Shown here in pieces: positions 24,347 through 32,952 of a stretch of DNA of 64,000 nt. The DNA lies in the NCBI RefSeq assembly GCF_008297955.1, contig NZ_VTPY01000009.1, positions 62,001 to 126,000 on the forward strand, given 5' to 3'. The notes under the pieces were generated by a model. The model was given only the letters and a program-made list of their open reading frames with translations, had not been told where the DNA came from and did no database searches. How positions within the stretch are numbered: the stretch's first letter is position 1; each line of letters opens with the position of its first letter. Origin of the DNA: Billgrantia pellis (GTDB lineage: Bacteria; Pseudomonadota; Gammaproteobacteria; Pseudomonadales; Halomonadaceae). A program made the position numbers and the translations under genes.

Positions 24347-25011
24347 GTCACCACTCCTGTCTCGGCAAAATGACGGCCCAGCCCGGGCTCGGCCTCGTCA
24401 GTGACGTCCAGCATCGATGCCGCCATGATCCGTTCGGGATCGGGATTCGCCGGCTCGATGCGCGTCCTGCAGGCCAGGTCGCCGCTCACACGCAGGGCGT
24501 CGTCCCGCGGCATTTCGCCCTCGGCTTCGTGGACCATTTCCAAGTAGTAGCTGGGGTCGAAGACGCGATACTCCAGCGTCCGTTCGCGCAATGAACGCGG
24601 CGTGTCCAACGGCAGCAGGAAGACGAACTCCACCCGGCCCCCGCGTTCCATCACGGTATATTCACTGACTTCCCCCAGTATCAGCGCTTGATCGTCCAGC
24701 CGCGCCTCGGTGAAATACCCCTGCGGCTCTAGGTTGGCAAGGATTTCCGCTCCCAACTGGTCGAGCCCCGCCTCCAGGCCACCCTCCGCCTGGGCCAGTT
24801 CCTCGAGCAGAATGAGGCTATAGAAGGGATCCATGCGCCAGGCCTGATGCAGCGCTTCGAGACGTCCTTGCTCGTCCACGACCAAGCGAACGCTGAAGTC
24901 GATCCAGGCGTGCGGATGGGCCTGAAGCGCCCCTGGGATCAGCGCGAGCCCCCACAGCCCCAGACACCCGGCGTGGGCCTTCGCACGCGTGAGATCGAGT
25001 GAAAACCTCAT
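24337..25011 (-). CDS. DUF1007 periplasmic protein (ZevA-like)
   Basis: 224 residues: an N-terminal signal segment ending near QAHPHAW, then the DUF1007 domain, in which the mature N-terminal His pair (HPHAWIDF) is a probable metal site. In Haemophilus the homologue ZevA works with the NicO-family protein ZevB in zinc uptake. The gene overlaps the following NicO gene by 10 bp, so the two are co-translated. No Zur-like palindrome is recognisable in the short upstream gap. Confidence 0.82.
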   Translation of the reverse strand: MRFSLDLTRAKAHAGCLGLWGLALIPGALQAHPHAWIDFSVRLVVDEQGRLEALHQAWRMDPFYSLILLEELAQAEGGLEAGLDQLGAEILANLEPQGYFTEARLDDQALILGEVSEYTVMERGGRVEFVFLLPLDTPRSLRERTLEYRVFDPSYYLEMVHEAEGEMPRDDALRVSGDLACRTRIEPANPDPERIMAASMLDVTDEAEPGLGRHFAETGVVTCD

Positions 25012-25059
25012 GACGTTGCATGCCTTTCGGTATTGAAGGAATCGTTTAACACCTTGGGC

Positions 25060-25416
25060 TCAAGGAGCCAGTCCCAGTCTCCGCTGCAGCTCTGCCAGCA
25101 CGGGATCGAGCAGGTGGGGCGGTAGAGGCCGACCGCCCCGGGTCGCTGTCAGCGAGAGACGCGCGCCTTGGGCCTCAGGAGTCGCCGTGACGCGAATACG
25201 ATAGCCCGGCCAGCGTGCCAGCGCCGCCTCGGCCCGCCCCAGGTCGGCATCGGCCTGCCGGATCACATAGCCCTGGTCCATCAGAAGGGCCATGGTTTCC
25301 TGTAGTACTATGCGAGGCGGCGCGGCCAGTGACAGCTCGCGGGGCTCGGGCGTCGCCGGGGTGACGGCGCATCCGCCCAGCAGAGTCAGCAGCATCGCCA
25401 GGACAAGGATTCGCAT
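25060..25416 (-). CDS. Lipoprotein, function unknown (downstream of pair)
   Basis: 118 residues with lipobox LLGGC after a 15-residue signal. The mature part contains PPRIVLQETMALLMDQGYVIRQADADLG followed by a strand-rich region (YRIRVTATPEAQGARLSLTATRGG), which suggests a small alpha/beta domain like that in its upstream partner. Its ATG overlaps the stop of that partner by one base (TGATG). No named family recognised. Confidence 0.75.
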   Translation of the reverse strand: MRILVLAMLLTLLGGCAVTPATPEPRELSLAAPPRIVLQETMALLMDQGYVIRQADADLGRAEAALARWPGYRIRVTATPEAQGARLSLTATRGGRPLPPHLLDPVLAELQRRLGLAP

Positions 25417-25964
25417 CAGCGCACCTCCTCTGCCGTGCGGGCCGAAATGGCCTGACGCAGCCGACCGCAGAAACCGGCGTCGCTGCCGCTGCGCGTCTCG
25501 CGCAGCTCACCACGCCAGTCGATCACCTGGATATCGCGGCTGGCACGAACCCAACCGTCATTGGCGACCAGCGACACACGCTCCAACTCAGTGGCGTCCT
25601 GGGTGAAACCACCGCCCCCCCCGAAGCCGATCATCATACCAGTGGCAAAACCGCCGCGGCTGCCCAACCCGAAACCACCGAAGAGGCCGGGGTGTTCCCA
25701 GCGATCATAGCGATCGCCGTAGTACGGCAAATCACGGGTACGCTCGGCGCTGATCACCCCCAGTTCCAGCTCGGTATCGCGTACCACGAAATCCTCCGCC
25801 TCCAGGGCTCCAAGCGCCCGTTGCGCCCAGTCACGCACGTCGACATCACCGATTTCCCAGCGGCATTCGTCGGCCGGGAGCGGTTCCGCCGTTGGCAGCG
25901 TCGTCGGCGTGGTCTCGCAGCCAACCAGCAGAATCAGGCAGGGCATCAACCAGGACAGGCGCAT
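25416..25964 (-). CDS. Lipoprotein with Gly-rich insert, function unknown
   Basis: 182 residues with lipobox LLVGC at about residue 16. The sequence pattern AQRALGALEAEDFVVRDTELELGVISAERTRD parallels QETMALLMDQGYVIRQADADLGRAEAA in the next gene, so the two are probably related and may form a complex in the outer membrane. A glycine- and phenylalanine-rich stretch (about residues 92-118, including GFGGGGGF) interrupts the domain before a final beta-rich segment. One-base overlap with the downstream lipoprotein gene. Function unknown. Confidence 0.75.
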   Translation of the reverse strand: MRLSWLMPCLILLVGCETTPTTLPTAEPLPADECRWEIGDVDVRDWAQRALGALEAEDFVVRDTELELGVISAERTRDLPYYGDRYDRWEHPGLFGGFGLGSRGGFATGMMIGFGGGGGFTQDATELERVSLVANDGWVRASRDIQVIDWRGELRETRSGSDAGFCGRLRQAISARTAEEVR

Positions 25965-26252
25965 GGGACGTCTCCGTTCGTCGTTTGCCCGCAGTCTACG
26001 CCGCCCGTGAAACCGCGCAAGGAGAACCGTAGGGAAGTGGCGACACGGGCCATACGTTATCAGAGCCCCTTGCCTTCCGCGGGTTCCCTCGACCGGGCGT
26101 GTAACCTGCGACGCTCGACCTTGCCCCAGGCGACAAATGCCTGCCTGCGATGGAGTTCCTCTATCGGTTCGATGGCCAGAAATGGCTTAATCATTGCCTT
26201 TCCAGACCCTACACTAAGGGCAGTATCCCAACACGCGGCAAGGAGCGAACAC
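25965..26252. other. Intergenic region upstream of dps
   Basis: 288 bp separating the divergent lipoprotein genes from dps. A possible -10 (TACACT at 26211-26216) lies about 37 bp upstream of the dps start, with a weak -35 (TTAATC). I see no OxyR- or Fur-like palindrome with confidence and no coding potential on either strand. Confidence 0.3.
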
Positions 26253-26726
26253 ATGAGCGACACCAACGCCATCGGCCTGCATCAGGACAGCGCCAACCAA
26301 CTGGCGGAGAGACTCAACGGACTGCTGGCCAATTATCAGATCTTCTACATGAACGTTCGCGGCTATCACTGGAACGTGAAGGGGCCTCAGTTCTTCGAGC
26401 TACACGAGAAATTCGAGGAGTTTTATACCGATCTGCTTGCCAAGGTCGACGAGGTAGCTGAGCGTATCCTCACTCTGGGTCACAAGCCGGTCCACGCTTA
26501 TAGCGACTACGTGGCGATGGCGCAGATCCAGGAAGACAAGAACGTGCATGACGGTCAGGCCTGCGTGCGCGGCGTGCTCAAAGGCTACCAGACCCTGATC
26601 GAGCTTCAGCGCGACATCCTCTCTCTCGCCTCGGACGCCGACGACGAAGGCACGGCCGCCCAGGTCGGCGATTATATCCGCGAACAGGAAAAGACCGTCT
26701 GGATGCTCAACGCCTACCTCGGCTGA
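26253..26726 (+). CDS. dps: Dps family DNA-binding ferritin-like protein
   Basis: 157 residues, standard length for Dps, the dodecameric mini-ferritin that stores iron, uses peroxide as oxidant and shields DNA in stress. The ferroxidase residues are visible: His in YHWNVKGPQFF (about residue 36), then FYTDLLAKVDEVAERILTLGHKP with the Asp/Glu ligands. The N-terminal tail is short with few lysines, so DNA binding may be weak. The ATG at 26253 follows AAGGAGC. A rho-independent terminator follows the stop. Confidence 0.95.
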   Translation: MSDTNAIGLHQDSANQLAERLNGLLANYQIFYMNVRGYHWNVKGPQFFELHEKFEEFYTDLLAKVDEVAERILTLGHKPVHAYSDYVAMAQIQEDKNVHDGQACVRGVLKGYQTLIELQRDILSLASDADDEGTAAQVGDYIREQEKTVWMLNAYLG

Positions 26727-26741
26727 AGCCTCCTGGCATGG

Positions 26742-26764
26742 AGCCGGACGACGTCCGGCTTTTC
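26742..26764 (+). terminator. Terminator of dps
   Basis: AGCCGGAC pairs with GTCCGGCT across a 3-nt loop, followed by TTTC, 15 bp after the dps stop. Confidence 0.8.
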
Positions 26765-26907
26765 CCGTCACGCATCGAAACCTCGCGTGACGTTTTCCAA
26801 CACCTATCGCCTTGTGATCTCCCCTCTTCGCCACAACGCTTGGTGGAGCAATAGATGCAACTCGCACTTGCCGCCCGATTGGCGGCCACGTTTGCAAGGA
26901 GGTAATC

Positions 26908-27471
26908 ATGAGCGAGAAGTTGAACGGCAAAACCGTCGCCATTCTGGCCACCGACGGCTTCGAGGAGTCGGAACTCACCGAACCCAAGGCTGCCCTCGAG
27001 CGCGCGGGTGCCATCGTGCACATAATCGCTCCCGAGAAGGACAGCATTCGCGCCTGGGCCAAGACCGACTGGGGCCCGTCATATGACGTGGATCGCAAGT
27101 TGGAACAGGCCAATGCCGATGACTACGACGCCCTCGAACTGCCTGGCGGACTGTTCAATCCGGATGCTCTGCGCCAGAATCCGAAGGCGCTCGAATTCAC
27201 CCGCCGCTTCTTCGAGGCGAAAAAGCCGGTCGGCGCGATCTGCCATGGCCCATGGGTGTTGATCAATGCCGGCGTCGTCAAGGGTCGCCGCATGACGTCC
27301 TATCCCTCGGTCGAGCAGGACCTGCGCAACGCCGGTGCCGAGTGGGTCGATCAGGAAGTGGTGGTCGACAGCGGCTTGGTCACCAGCCGTAAGCCCGACG
27401 ACCTGGAGGCGTTCTGCAGCAAGCTGGTCGAGGAAATCGCCGAAGGCAAGCACAGCCGTCAGCATACCTGA
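26908..27471 (+). CDS. DJ-1/PfpI family protein (YhbO-like)
   Basis: 187-residue class I amidotransferase-fold protein. The nucleophile elbow AICHGPWVL has Cys near residue 112, and an acidic partner lies in DGFEESELTEP at the N-terminus. Members such as YhbO and PfpI are linked to stress tolerance, with reported glyoxalase/deglycase or peptidase activity. AAGGAGGT is ideally spaced before the ATG. Its position next to dps fits a stress role. Ends in a strong hairpin shared with the convergent pepD gene. Confidence 0.92.
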   Translation: MSEKLNGKTVAILATDGFEESELTEPKAALERAGAIVHIIAPEKDSIRAWAKTDWGPSYDVDRKLEQANADDYDALELPGGLFNPDALRQNPKALEFTRRFFEAKKPVGAICHGPWVLINAGVVKGRRMTSYPSVEQDLRNAGAEWVDQEVVVDSGLVTSRKPDDLEAFCSKLVEEIAEGKHSRQHT

Positions 27472-27510
27472 GACCAGCGGTAGCCCCGCTACGACGGCTG
27501 CCTGATCCTG

Positions 27511-27535
27511 CCGCCCGCCGTTTCTCGGCGGGCGG
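27511..27535. terminator. Strong hairpin between convergent pfpI-like and pepD genes
   Basis: CCGCCCGCCG pairs with CGGCGGGCGG across a TTTCT loop. No T run on either side, but the very stable 10-bp GC stem lies exactly between two convergent genes, consistent with a bidirectional stop or 3' end protection. Confidence 0.55.
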
Positions 27536-27552
27536 CGTCGTTCTGCCGTCGC

Positions 27553-29019
27553 TCAACCCTCTGGCGTCGCGAGATCCTCGATCAAGCCACGCAGCAGCCG
27601 CCAGAACTCGCTCACCGAGTCGAGTTCCACCCGCTCGTCGGGTGAGTGAGCGCCACGAATCGAGGGGCCGAAGGAAATCATGTCCAACTGCGGATATTTG
27701 CCGGCGAGGATGCCGCACTCGAGTCCGGCATGGATCACCTTGACTGCCGGATCGCTGCCGACGAGCTGGCGATGAAGGCGTCGGAAGCGCGCCAGCAGCG
27801 AACTGTCCGGGTTCGGTGTCCAGCCGGGGTAGGCGTGCTCGACACGCGTGCGCGCTCCGATCAGCTCGAACAGACCGCGGAAACGATCGGCGATATCGGT
27901 CGTCGCGCTGTCGCGCAACGATCTCACCAAGGCGCACAGGTGGAAGCGTCCCTTCTCAAGATTGACCACGCCCAGATTGTTCGAGGTTTCCACCACCCCC
28001 GGCACGTCGGTGCTCATCCGCTCCACACCGTAGGGCGCCGCATTCAGCGCCGCGAGCAGCAAGCGGCTGGCATGGGCATTGAGGGCCTGTTCCGGCAATG
28101 CCGGTAGCGGCGTCATGGTCAGCGCAAGCCCCTCGTCGATACCGGCCAGCTCGGCACGCAGCGTCTTCTGCAGTTCCGCCACACGCCGCTTTGCCGCCGC
28201 CACTTCATCGGCCGGCAGCGCCAGGGTGGCAAAGGCTTCACGCGGAATCGCGTTGCGCAGGGTGCCGCCACGGTAGCTCACCAGGCGGATATCGAAAGCT
28301 TCCAGCACCCGCAGCACCCGAATCAACAGGCGGTTGGCATTGCCCCGGCCGCGATGGATGTCGATGCCCGAGTGTCCGCCGACCAGCCCCGTGAGCGATA
28401 GCTGTACAGCCACTTCCCCGGCGCACAGTTCGGCCGTGGGCAGCTGTGCCTCCACCACGATATCGGCGCCACCGGCACAGCCGATGAAGACTTCGCCGCG
28501 ATCCTCCGAGTCGAGGTTGAGCAGCACGTCCCCCTCGAGCCAGCCCTCCGCCAAGTGCATGGCCCCCCCCATGGAGGTTTCCTCCTCCAGGGTAAACAGC
28601 GCTTCCAGCGGGCCGTGCACCAGCTCGTCATCCTCCAGAATCGCCAGCGCGGCGGCCACACCCAGGCCATTGTCGGCGCCCAGCGTGGTGTGACGCGCGC
28701 GCAGCCAGCCATCATCCACGTAGGTCTCGATGGGGTCGCGGGTGAAATCGTGCGGGTGATCGGCGTTGGCCTGGGCCACCATGTCAAGATGGCCTTGCAG
28801 GATTACGCCGGGGGCGGTCTCGCGGCCCGCCGTGGCCGGCTTGCGAATGCGCAGGTTGCCGAAGTCGTCACGATCGTGCGCCAGGCCCCGGCCATCCGCC
28901 CAGCGCTCCAGGATGGCCACCAGCTCGGCCTCGTGGCCCGATGGCCGGGGCGTATTGCACAGCGTACGGAAGTGACGCCAGAGCGGCTGCGGCGTGAGGT
29001 GCTCGAGATGTTCGTTCAT
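27553..29019 (-). CDS. pepD: Aminoacyl-histidine dipeptidase
   Basis: 488-residue M20-family metallopeptidase that hydrolyses Xaa-His dipeptides such as carnosine in the cytoplasm. Metal-site motifs follow the family order: ILQGHLDMVAQ (His, Asp), TTLGADNGLGVAAALAIL (bridging Asp), FTLEEETSMGGA (catalytic Glu pair), LLNLDSED, and a C-terminal HAGLECGI His. Standard length for PepD. The ATG at 29019 (MNEHLEHLTPQPLW) was chosen over a longer frame to 29121 that would run into the tmcA region. Confidence 0.94.
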   Translation of the reverse strand: MNEHLEHLTPQPLWRHFRTLCNTPRPSGHEAELVAILERWADGRGLAHDRDDFGNLRIRKPATAGRETAPGVILQGHLDMVAQANADHPHDFTRDPIETYVDDGWLRARHTTLGADNGLGVAAALAILEDDELVHGPLEALFTLEEETSMGGAMHLAEGWLEGDVLLNLDSEDRGEVFIGCAGGADIVVEAQLPTAELCAGEVAVQLSLTGLVGGHSGIDIHRGRGNANRLLIRVLRVLEAFDIRLVSYRGGTLRNAIPREAFATLALPADEVAAAKRRVAELQKTLRAELAGIDEGLALTMTPLPALPEQALNAHASRLLLAALNAAPYGVERMSTDVPGVVETSNNLGVVNLEKGRFHLCALVRSLRDSATTDIADRFRGLFELIGARTRVEHAYPGWTPNPDSSLLARFRRLHRQLVGSDPAVKVIHAGLECGILAGKYPQLDMISFGPSIRGAHSPDERVELDSVSEFWRLLRGLIEDLATPEG

Positions 29020-29077
29020 GGTGGGTCTTCTTGGGAATAACCGAGCTACCTTACCGGGCCGTCGCTCCGGGGAAAAG

Positions 29078-31189
29078 TCATTCGTCCTCCGCCGCCCCGT
29101 GCGCATAGAGCGCTGCGACACTCTCCCTCAAGCACTTGTCGACCTCGCGGCGCCCGCTCAGCCCCCGCCGAGAGGCCAGCCAGGCCGAATCGCGTCCCTG
29201 AAAGGCCCAGGCCACCAGCCAATCGAGCCCCACCTGCGTCCCGCCGGCTGCCGCCCGACGCAGCAGCGCCTGCAGCGCAGGACGCGCCAATGCCGGCTCG
29301 CGACGCGCGAAGGCGACATCGGTGATGTCTCGCCGCTCGCTATCACTTAGCGCCGGACGAGGCCCTTCGCTCAGCAGCGAGACCGTCACGGCGGGGTCGA
29401 GCGTAGCAAGTTCGAAGGCCAGCAGCGCGGGAAGCAACTGGTGGAAACGAGCCGTGAGCTCGGTGACGATCGCCTCTCCCCATGGACTCAGCGGAGCGAG
29501 CACCATCACCGCATGCTCGCCGGTCGAGGTTTCGCGCGACAACCCTAGCCGCACCGTGCGAAAGCCCAGCGCCTGCCAGAACGCCAGCAGCCCCGGCTCG
29601 GCGCCAAAGCTCGCCCCCAGCAGATCGACCCCCGCCTCACGTGCCGCGTCACGTTCGCCTTCCAGCAAATGGCGTCCCAGCCCCTCGCGACGACGTTCGG
29701 GATGCACGGCAATGCGCTGCACCCGGCGCAGGCGTGCCTTCAATGCCTCGCGACAGCCGCCATGGGCCGCCAGTGATTGGGCCAGCAGGTGGCCCCGCAG
29801 GCGGCGCTCTCCGCGGGCCACTCGCTCCGCCAGTTCCGCATCGAAGCCCCCCTCATCACCACTCACCGCCACGGCCTGGGTACGGTCGCGAGCGACCAGC
29901 GTGGCGATGCGTAGCCCCGGCTCATCGAGCAAGCGGCGAAGATCGGCGGGCGTGGTGCGGTAGTGCGCCTGCACCAGCAGGCCGTAGATGTCGCGCAGCG
30001 CCGTCTCGTTGCACGCCAGCATATCGCGCGACCACAGCTGCGAGTTAGCCTTCTCTCCCCGCACTGCCGGCGGCGGTACGGCGTCGAGCAGCAGCAGGTC
30101 GTCGACCAGGCGCTCGAGCGGGTCGCCTTCGGACCAGCGCACCGGTGCCGAGAGATGGAACTCGCGCCAATCGGGGGTCCGACGCTCGAGTCGCTCGCGA
30201 AAGCGCAGGGCGAAACCGCGTCCCGAGCCTTCGTATCCGTGCAATGTGGTGGCAAAGGCGATACGCGGAAAAGCCTCGAGCCAGTGAGCGAGCAGCGCGG
30301 CGGGAATGGCCGCCGCCTCGTCCACCAGCAGCCAGGCGCCTGGTCCGCCCGCTTCGCCGCGCTCGATCCGGTCGCTGAGATCGTCAGGGGCGACGAATGC
30401 CACCCACTTGCCGTGCGCATCGACGAAGCGGTTGCCCTGACGACTCCCCCGTGGGCACAGCACTGCCAGACGTTCGAACAGCGACGCTACCGCCTCCGGA
30501 CGCGGCGCCGTGACATGGATCGACTCCAGGCCCGCCGCGAGCAGGCGAGCGCAGGCAATGCCCAGCGCCGCCGTCTTGCCCCGTCCCCGGTCGGCCGTCA
30601 GCACCAGCGGGCGGCGACGTCGAAGAGCGACCAGCCGCGCCACGGCTTCCGCCTGGTCACGCGTTCGGCACGCCGGGTCGTCAACCGCCTCGGTTGCCTC
30701 GGATGTGCAGCCGGGTGGCTCGGGAAGCGTCGGCACGGCACCGGCCGGCCAGTGGGCGATATCGGCCATCCGGGACAGCCGATCGAGCAGACGTGCCTGA
30801 TAGCGGCTCGTCGCGGCAACTCCGGCGATCCCGGGCGGTGCCGTCAGCAGGACCAGGAGCCCACCGGCACGCAGCGTACCGCTGATGGCACCGAAGGCAT
30901 CCGGATCGAACTCCGCCCCTTCGCTGACCGCATCGACGACGACCAGGTCATGTTCCTGCCCCAGTCGCGTTCGGGCGCGGCCGATCGACAGCCAGGTCGA
31001 CGCGTCGATTTCGGCGGGTGGCGTCGAAGATAGCCAGCAGGGCGTTCGCCAACACCCTTCGCGCCACAGCGTCAACGCCTGTGACCGGGCCAGCTCGGGA
31101 TCGGCGGTAAGCCATACCAGGCCGCGCCATCCGCAGATCGCCATCTGCCGGGACCAACCCATCAGCCGTTGGACGCTACGGTTCTCCAC
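29078..31189 (-). CDS. tmcA: tRNA(Met) cytidine acetyltransferase
   Basis: About 703 residues. TmcA makes N4-acetylcytidine at the wobble base of elongator tRNA-Met using ATP and acetyl-CoA. Order of parts: N-terminal DUF1726-like region, helicase-like ATPase with P-loop LTADRGRGKTAALG (near residue 212) and DEAA box (VDEAAAIP), a GNAT acetyltransferase region (VQRIAVHPERRREGLGRHLL) and a tRNA-binding C-terminus. The GTG at 31189 was chosen because AGGGGA lies 6-8 nt upstream and leaves about 20 residues before the domain, as in E. coli. The upstream ATG at 31243 lacks a ribosome binding site. Confidence 0.92.
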   Translation of the reverse strand: MENRSVQRLMGWSRQMAICGWRGLVWLTADPELARSQALTLWREGCWRTPCWLSSTPPAEIDASTWLSIGRARTRLGQEHDLVVVDAVSEGAEFDPDAFGAISGTLRAGGLLVLLTAPPGIAGVAATSRYQARLLDRLSRMADIAHWPAGAVPTLPEPPGCTSEATEAVDDPACRTRDQAEAVARLVALRRRRPLVLTADRGRGKTAALGIACARLLAAGLESIHVTAPRPEAVASLFERLAVLCPRGSRQGNRFVDAHGKWVAFVAPDDLSDRIERGEAGGPGAWLLVDEAAAIPAALLAHWLEAFPRIAFATTLHGYEGSGRGFALRFRERLERRTPDWREFHLSAPVRWSEGDPLERLVDDLLLLDAVPPPAVRGEKANSQLWSRDMLACNETALRDIYGLLVQAHYRTTPADLRRLLDEPGLRIATLVARDRTQAVAVSGDEGGFDAELAERVARGERRLRGHLLAQSLAAHGGCREALKARLRRVQRIAVHPERRREGLGRHLLEGERDAAREAGVDLLGASFGAEPGLLAFWQALGFRTVRLGLSRETSTGEHAVMVLAPLSPWGEAIVTELTARFHQLLPALLAFELATLDPAVTVSLLSEGPRPALSDSERRDITDVAFARREPALARPALQALLRRAAAGGTQVGLDWLVAWAFQGRDSAWLASRRGLSGRREVDKCLRESVAALYAHGAAEDE

Positions 31190-31723
31190 TTCTTTCCCCT
31201 GTCTCACTCGGTTAGGTGCTGCGTGGCCCGCCCATGAGTTCATTCATTAACGCGAGTTCGCGGCGCACGCCACTATAACCATCATCGTCAGTGCCATATT
31301 CACGGCAGTATCCGGAAGCCGGGAGGCGATCACCCACCTCGATTTCGTACCGTTATGTCGCCGGTACCACGATGGGCTGGGGAGCAGGTCGTCCGGCACA
31401 ACGCCGTTAAGACTTTGGTATTGCCAGAGATCACCTTGGTCGGCTAGTGGCGAATCCCCCGCCTGTCGTAGATTGCCTTTCATTACAGCCACATCTTGAT
31501 GGTCGTTTTCTTAATTAAGCGTCGTCGATAACCGATACGATGCGCTTCCAGTCGCTACGCTAAGCCGAGCGGACTATCGATTCCTGACACATCAACATGC
31601 TAGCTTGTCGAGGTTTGCCGAGCGGTCGCACCGGTGATCCCCGAAGCCAAGGTCTCCCAGTGCACGTCGGCATGGCTCTTCTATCGAGGCAATACAACAA
31701 GACCCAATGTAAGGGAGCACGAC
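31190..31723. other. 534-bp gap between tmcA and the TRAP operon
   Basis: Noticeably lower GC than its surroundings, with AT-rich patches such as TTTTCTTAATTAAG at about 31504-31517. An 81-codon minus-strand frame (31247-31492) and an overlapping plus-strand frame are both open, but neither has a ribosome binding site or a family I recognise. Probably the upstream control region of the TRAP operon plus decayed sequence; no tRNA, IS end or convincing operator seen. Confidence 0.4.
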
Positions 31724-32836
31724 ATGAACAAAATGAAAACGAAATTCGCCCTCACCGGCCTGGCTGCCGGCGTCGCCCTGGCGGCGTTCACTTCCACTGC
31801 CCAGGCCCAGGAACAGTGGACCATGACCACGACCTGGCCGGACAACCTCGACCTGATCGAGATCGACCGCCACTGGGCGGAGCTGGTCAACAAGCTGGCT
31901 GGCGACGAGCTTCAGATAGAGTTCCGTGCGGGCGGTACCCTGATGCCCGGCACCGAGGTGTTCGACGCCACCGAGACCGGCAGCATCGAGGCCGCCGGCG
32001 ACTGGCCCGGCTACTGGGCCGGCCGCTCGCCCGCCTTCTCGCCGCTGGCGACCACCACCAGCCTGTTCAACGGCATCGATTACCTGAACTGGATCAACCA
32101 ATGGGGCGGCTGGGAGCTCTACCAGGAGGTCTATGGCCAGTACAACATGGTCTACCTGCCCTACGGTATCACCAACAACGAGTCCGGCTTCATGGGGCGC
32201 ACGCCGATCGAGAGCCTGGCCGATCTTGAAGGCAAGCGCCTGCGCCTCTCCGGCCGTGACCAGGGCCGTGTGCTCGAGGAACTGGGCGGCTCCCAGGTGA
32301 CGCTGGCGGGAGGCGAAGTCTACCAGGCCATCGAGCGTGGCGTGATCGATGCCGGTGAGTTCTCCACCCCGGGCGTCGATTTCCAGGCCGGCTTCGCCGA
32401 AGTGGCCGACCACTGGTCCGTACCGGGCTGGCATCAGTCCGCCAGCGTATTCGGCGTCATGATCAACAAGGACGCCTGGGACGCCCTCTCCGAGGAGACC
32501 CAGGAGAAGCTGAAGATCGCCGCCGAGGCTACCATGACTTGGTCGCTGGCCTGGTCTGAACGCGGTTCCACCGAAGGCACCCAGTCGTTCATCGACGCCG
32601 GCGTGGAGATCCACCAGCTTTCCGAGGAGGAACTGGCCCAGATCCAGGACATTACCAACGAGGTAATCCTGCGCGGTGCCTGCGAGGACCCGATGCACGC
32701 CAAGGTCTATCACTCCATGGTTAGCTACCTGGAAGAGTACGCTACCTGGCGCGACATCTCCGCTCCCTTCAACATGAGCCGCACCATGGACAACCTGCCT
32801 TCCCTGGAGGAGCTCGAGTCCTGCATGAACCAGTAA
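31724..32836 (+). CDS. dctP: TRAP transporter substrate-binding protein (DctP family)
   Basis: 370-residue periplasmic binding protein of a tripartite ATP-independent transporter. The signal peptide ends near AQAQ (residue 26), followed by WTMTTTWPDNLDLIEIDRHWAELVNKL. The family Arg that binds the substrate carboxylate lies in LRLSGRDQGRVLEELG (near residue 178), and the NKDAWDALSEETQEKL helix is typical. The W-rich mid-region (DWPGYWAGRSPAF) is of the type seen in TRAP proteins for 2-oxo acids or similar. AAGGGAG ribosome binding site. First gene of dctPQM; a stem-loop separates it from dctQ. Confidence 0.93.
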   Translation: MNKMKTKFALTGLAAGVALAAFTSTAQAQEQWTMTTTWPDNLDLIEIDRHWAELVNKLAGDELQIEFRAGGTLMPGTEVFDATETGSIEAAGDWPGYWAGRSPAFSPLATTTSLFNGIDYLNWINQWGGWELYQEVYGQYNMVYLPYGITNNESGFMGRTPIESLADLEGKRLRLSGRDQGRVLEELGGSQVTLAGGEVYQAIERGVIDAGEFSTPGVDFQAGFAEVADHWSVPGWHQSASVFGVMINKDAWDALSEETQEKLKIAAEATMTWSLAWSERGSTEGTQSFIDAGVEIHQLSEEELAQIQDITNEVILRGACEDPMHAKVYHSMVSYLEEYATWRDISAPFNMSRTMDNLPSLEELESCMNQ

Positions 32837-32845
32837 AGCGGCACC

Positions 32846-32868
32846 GGACGGGCCCCGCGGGCCCGTCC
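32846..32868 (+). other. Intercistronic stem-loop between dctP and dctQ
   Basis: GGACGGGCCC pairs perfectly with GGGCCCGTCC across a 3-nt loop, 9 bp after the dctP stop and well before dctQ. No T run. Such hairpins let the binding-protein message outlast or outnumber the membrane-subunit message. Confidence 0.7.
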
Positions 32869-32952
32869 TCCCAGAGCGGCGGCGCACCAAGCGCGGCCGT
32901 CGTGCTATACCGCTAGATGTCGTTCTATACGCCCGATTCCGAGATCCTTGCC

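Noticed and set aside
25588..25700. Glycine-codon-rich stretch considered as a tandem repeat or CRISPR-like array
   Set aside because: It encodes an irregular Gly/Phe-rich segment of a lipoprotein and has no regular repeat-spacer structure.
25692..26252. N-terminal extension of dps
   Set aside because: It is antisense to the lipoprotein gene at its start and then non-coding; Dps begins at 26253 with a good ribosome binding site and normal length.
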